Shown: piece by piece, positions 13,906 through 14,202 of the stretch
Numbering within the stretch: the first letter of the stretch is position 1
Layout of the letters: every line of letters begins with the position of its first letter
From: Oscillospiraceae bacterium
GTDB taxonomy: Bacteria; Bacillota_A; Clostridia; Oscillospirales; JAAYXM01
Length of the DNA: 14,202 bases
Direction: 5' to 3'
Assembly: GCA_017532355.1 (NCBI GenBank)
Contig: JAFXJK010000022.1
Coordinates: 1 to 14,202 of the forward strand
Position numbers and translations under genes: made by a program
Notes under the pieces: model-generated
Told to the model about the DNA's origin: nothing
The model's database searches: none
What the model saw: only the letters and a program-made list of their open reading frames with translations

Positions 13906-14202
13906 ATGTCTGAAAAGATCACAAATTTCATTGAAGAAGTAAAAGGCTTAACAGTTCTTGAGCTCAACGAGCTCGTAAAGGCTCTCGAGGAAGAGTTTGG
14001 CGTATCCGCTACAGCTGCAGTTGCAGTAGCAGCTCCGGCTGCTGGTGGCGAAGCTGCAGGCGGTGCAGATGCAGGTGCTGCTGCAGCGAAGGATTCCTTC
14101 GATGTTGTTCTTGCTGATGTTGGCGCTGCAAAGCTCAACGTTATCAAGGTTGTTCGCGAGATCACAGGTCTCGGCCTTAAGGAAGCTAAGGAGCTCGTTG
14201 AG
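13906..14202 (+). CDS. rplL: 50S ribosomal protein L7/L12, 3'-truncated by window edge
   Basis: L7/L12 forms the multimeric stalk that recruits translational GTPases. The first 99 codons are visible and run in frame to the last base. The family length is about 120-128, so some 25 residues are missing. The N-terminal dimerisation domain ([28 protein letters not shown]... to about residue 33), an Ala/Gly-rich flexible hinge (about 36-62) and the beginning of the C-terminal GTPase-binding domain (DSFDVVL...[26 protein letters not shown]) are all normal. AGGAGGT (13892-13898) lies 7 bases before ATG 13906. Next genes (probably rpoB) lie outside the window. Confidence 0.97.
   Translation, partial: MSEKITNFIEEVKGLTVLELNELVKALEEEFGVSATAAVAVAAPAAGGEAAGGADAGAAAAKDSFDVVLADVGAAKLNVIKVVREITGLGLKEAKELVE

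Overview
The window reads as a stretch of housekeeping chromosome from a Clostridia-class Bacillota, probably Oscillospiraceae/Ruminococcaceae-like. The main grounds are strong AAGGAGGT-type ribosome binding sites on most genes, the ispH-rpsA fusion that clostridia carry, the L33-SecE-NusG-L11-L1-L10-L7/L12 gene order, and an L10 mRNA leader of Gram-positive type. The family-level guess is inference. All genes lie on the + strand. I found no tRNA, rRNA, CRISPR array, insertion sequence or prophage gene, and no gene-free stretch longer than about 300 bases.

Layout. (1) 1-3040: the 3' part of glnS (glutaminyl-tRNA synthetase) followed by gltX (glutamyl-tRNA synthetase), closed by a perfect 11-bp hairpin and T tract. 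(2) 3065-10533: two tandem paralogous cytoplasmic SGNH/GDSL esterases with a GxDLY domain, then trmB, a BaiN/HI0933-type flavoprotein, cmk, plsC and a fused ispH-rpsA gene. These are tightly packed, several overlap, and the run ends at a strong intrinsic terminator. (3) 10573-13054: a strong extended -10 promoter drives rpmG, secE, nusG, rplK and rplA. (4) 13062 to the right edge: a perfect-consensus promoter, an L10-type leader with its attenuator hairpin, rplJ, and rplL cut by the window edge.

The genes mostly serve translation: charging of Gln and Glu tRNAs, tRNA m7G modification, ribosomal proteins, and transcription elongation and protein export (NusG, SecE). Alongside are nucleotide (cmk), phospholipid (plsC) and isoprenoid (ispH) synthesis. 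The two esterases are the only accessory-looking genes.

Most interesting are the expression controls. The ispH-rpsA fusion has a perfect internal Shine-Dalgarno and ATG exactly at the domain junction, a sharp change in lysine codon use at the same point, and a candidate internal promoter. This suggests S1 is also made alone. The leaders of rplK and rplA each carry a GTGGGAGG...ACCAC element resembling the L1-binding site of 23S rRNA, so L1 probably represses both genes separately. The same 9-mer, ACGTGGGAG, occurs a third time in the rpmG leader without a clear partner strand. No wholly new system is evident. These arrangements and the esterase pair, which shows a possible gene-conversion patch, are the best leads.
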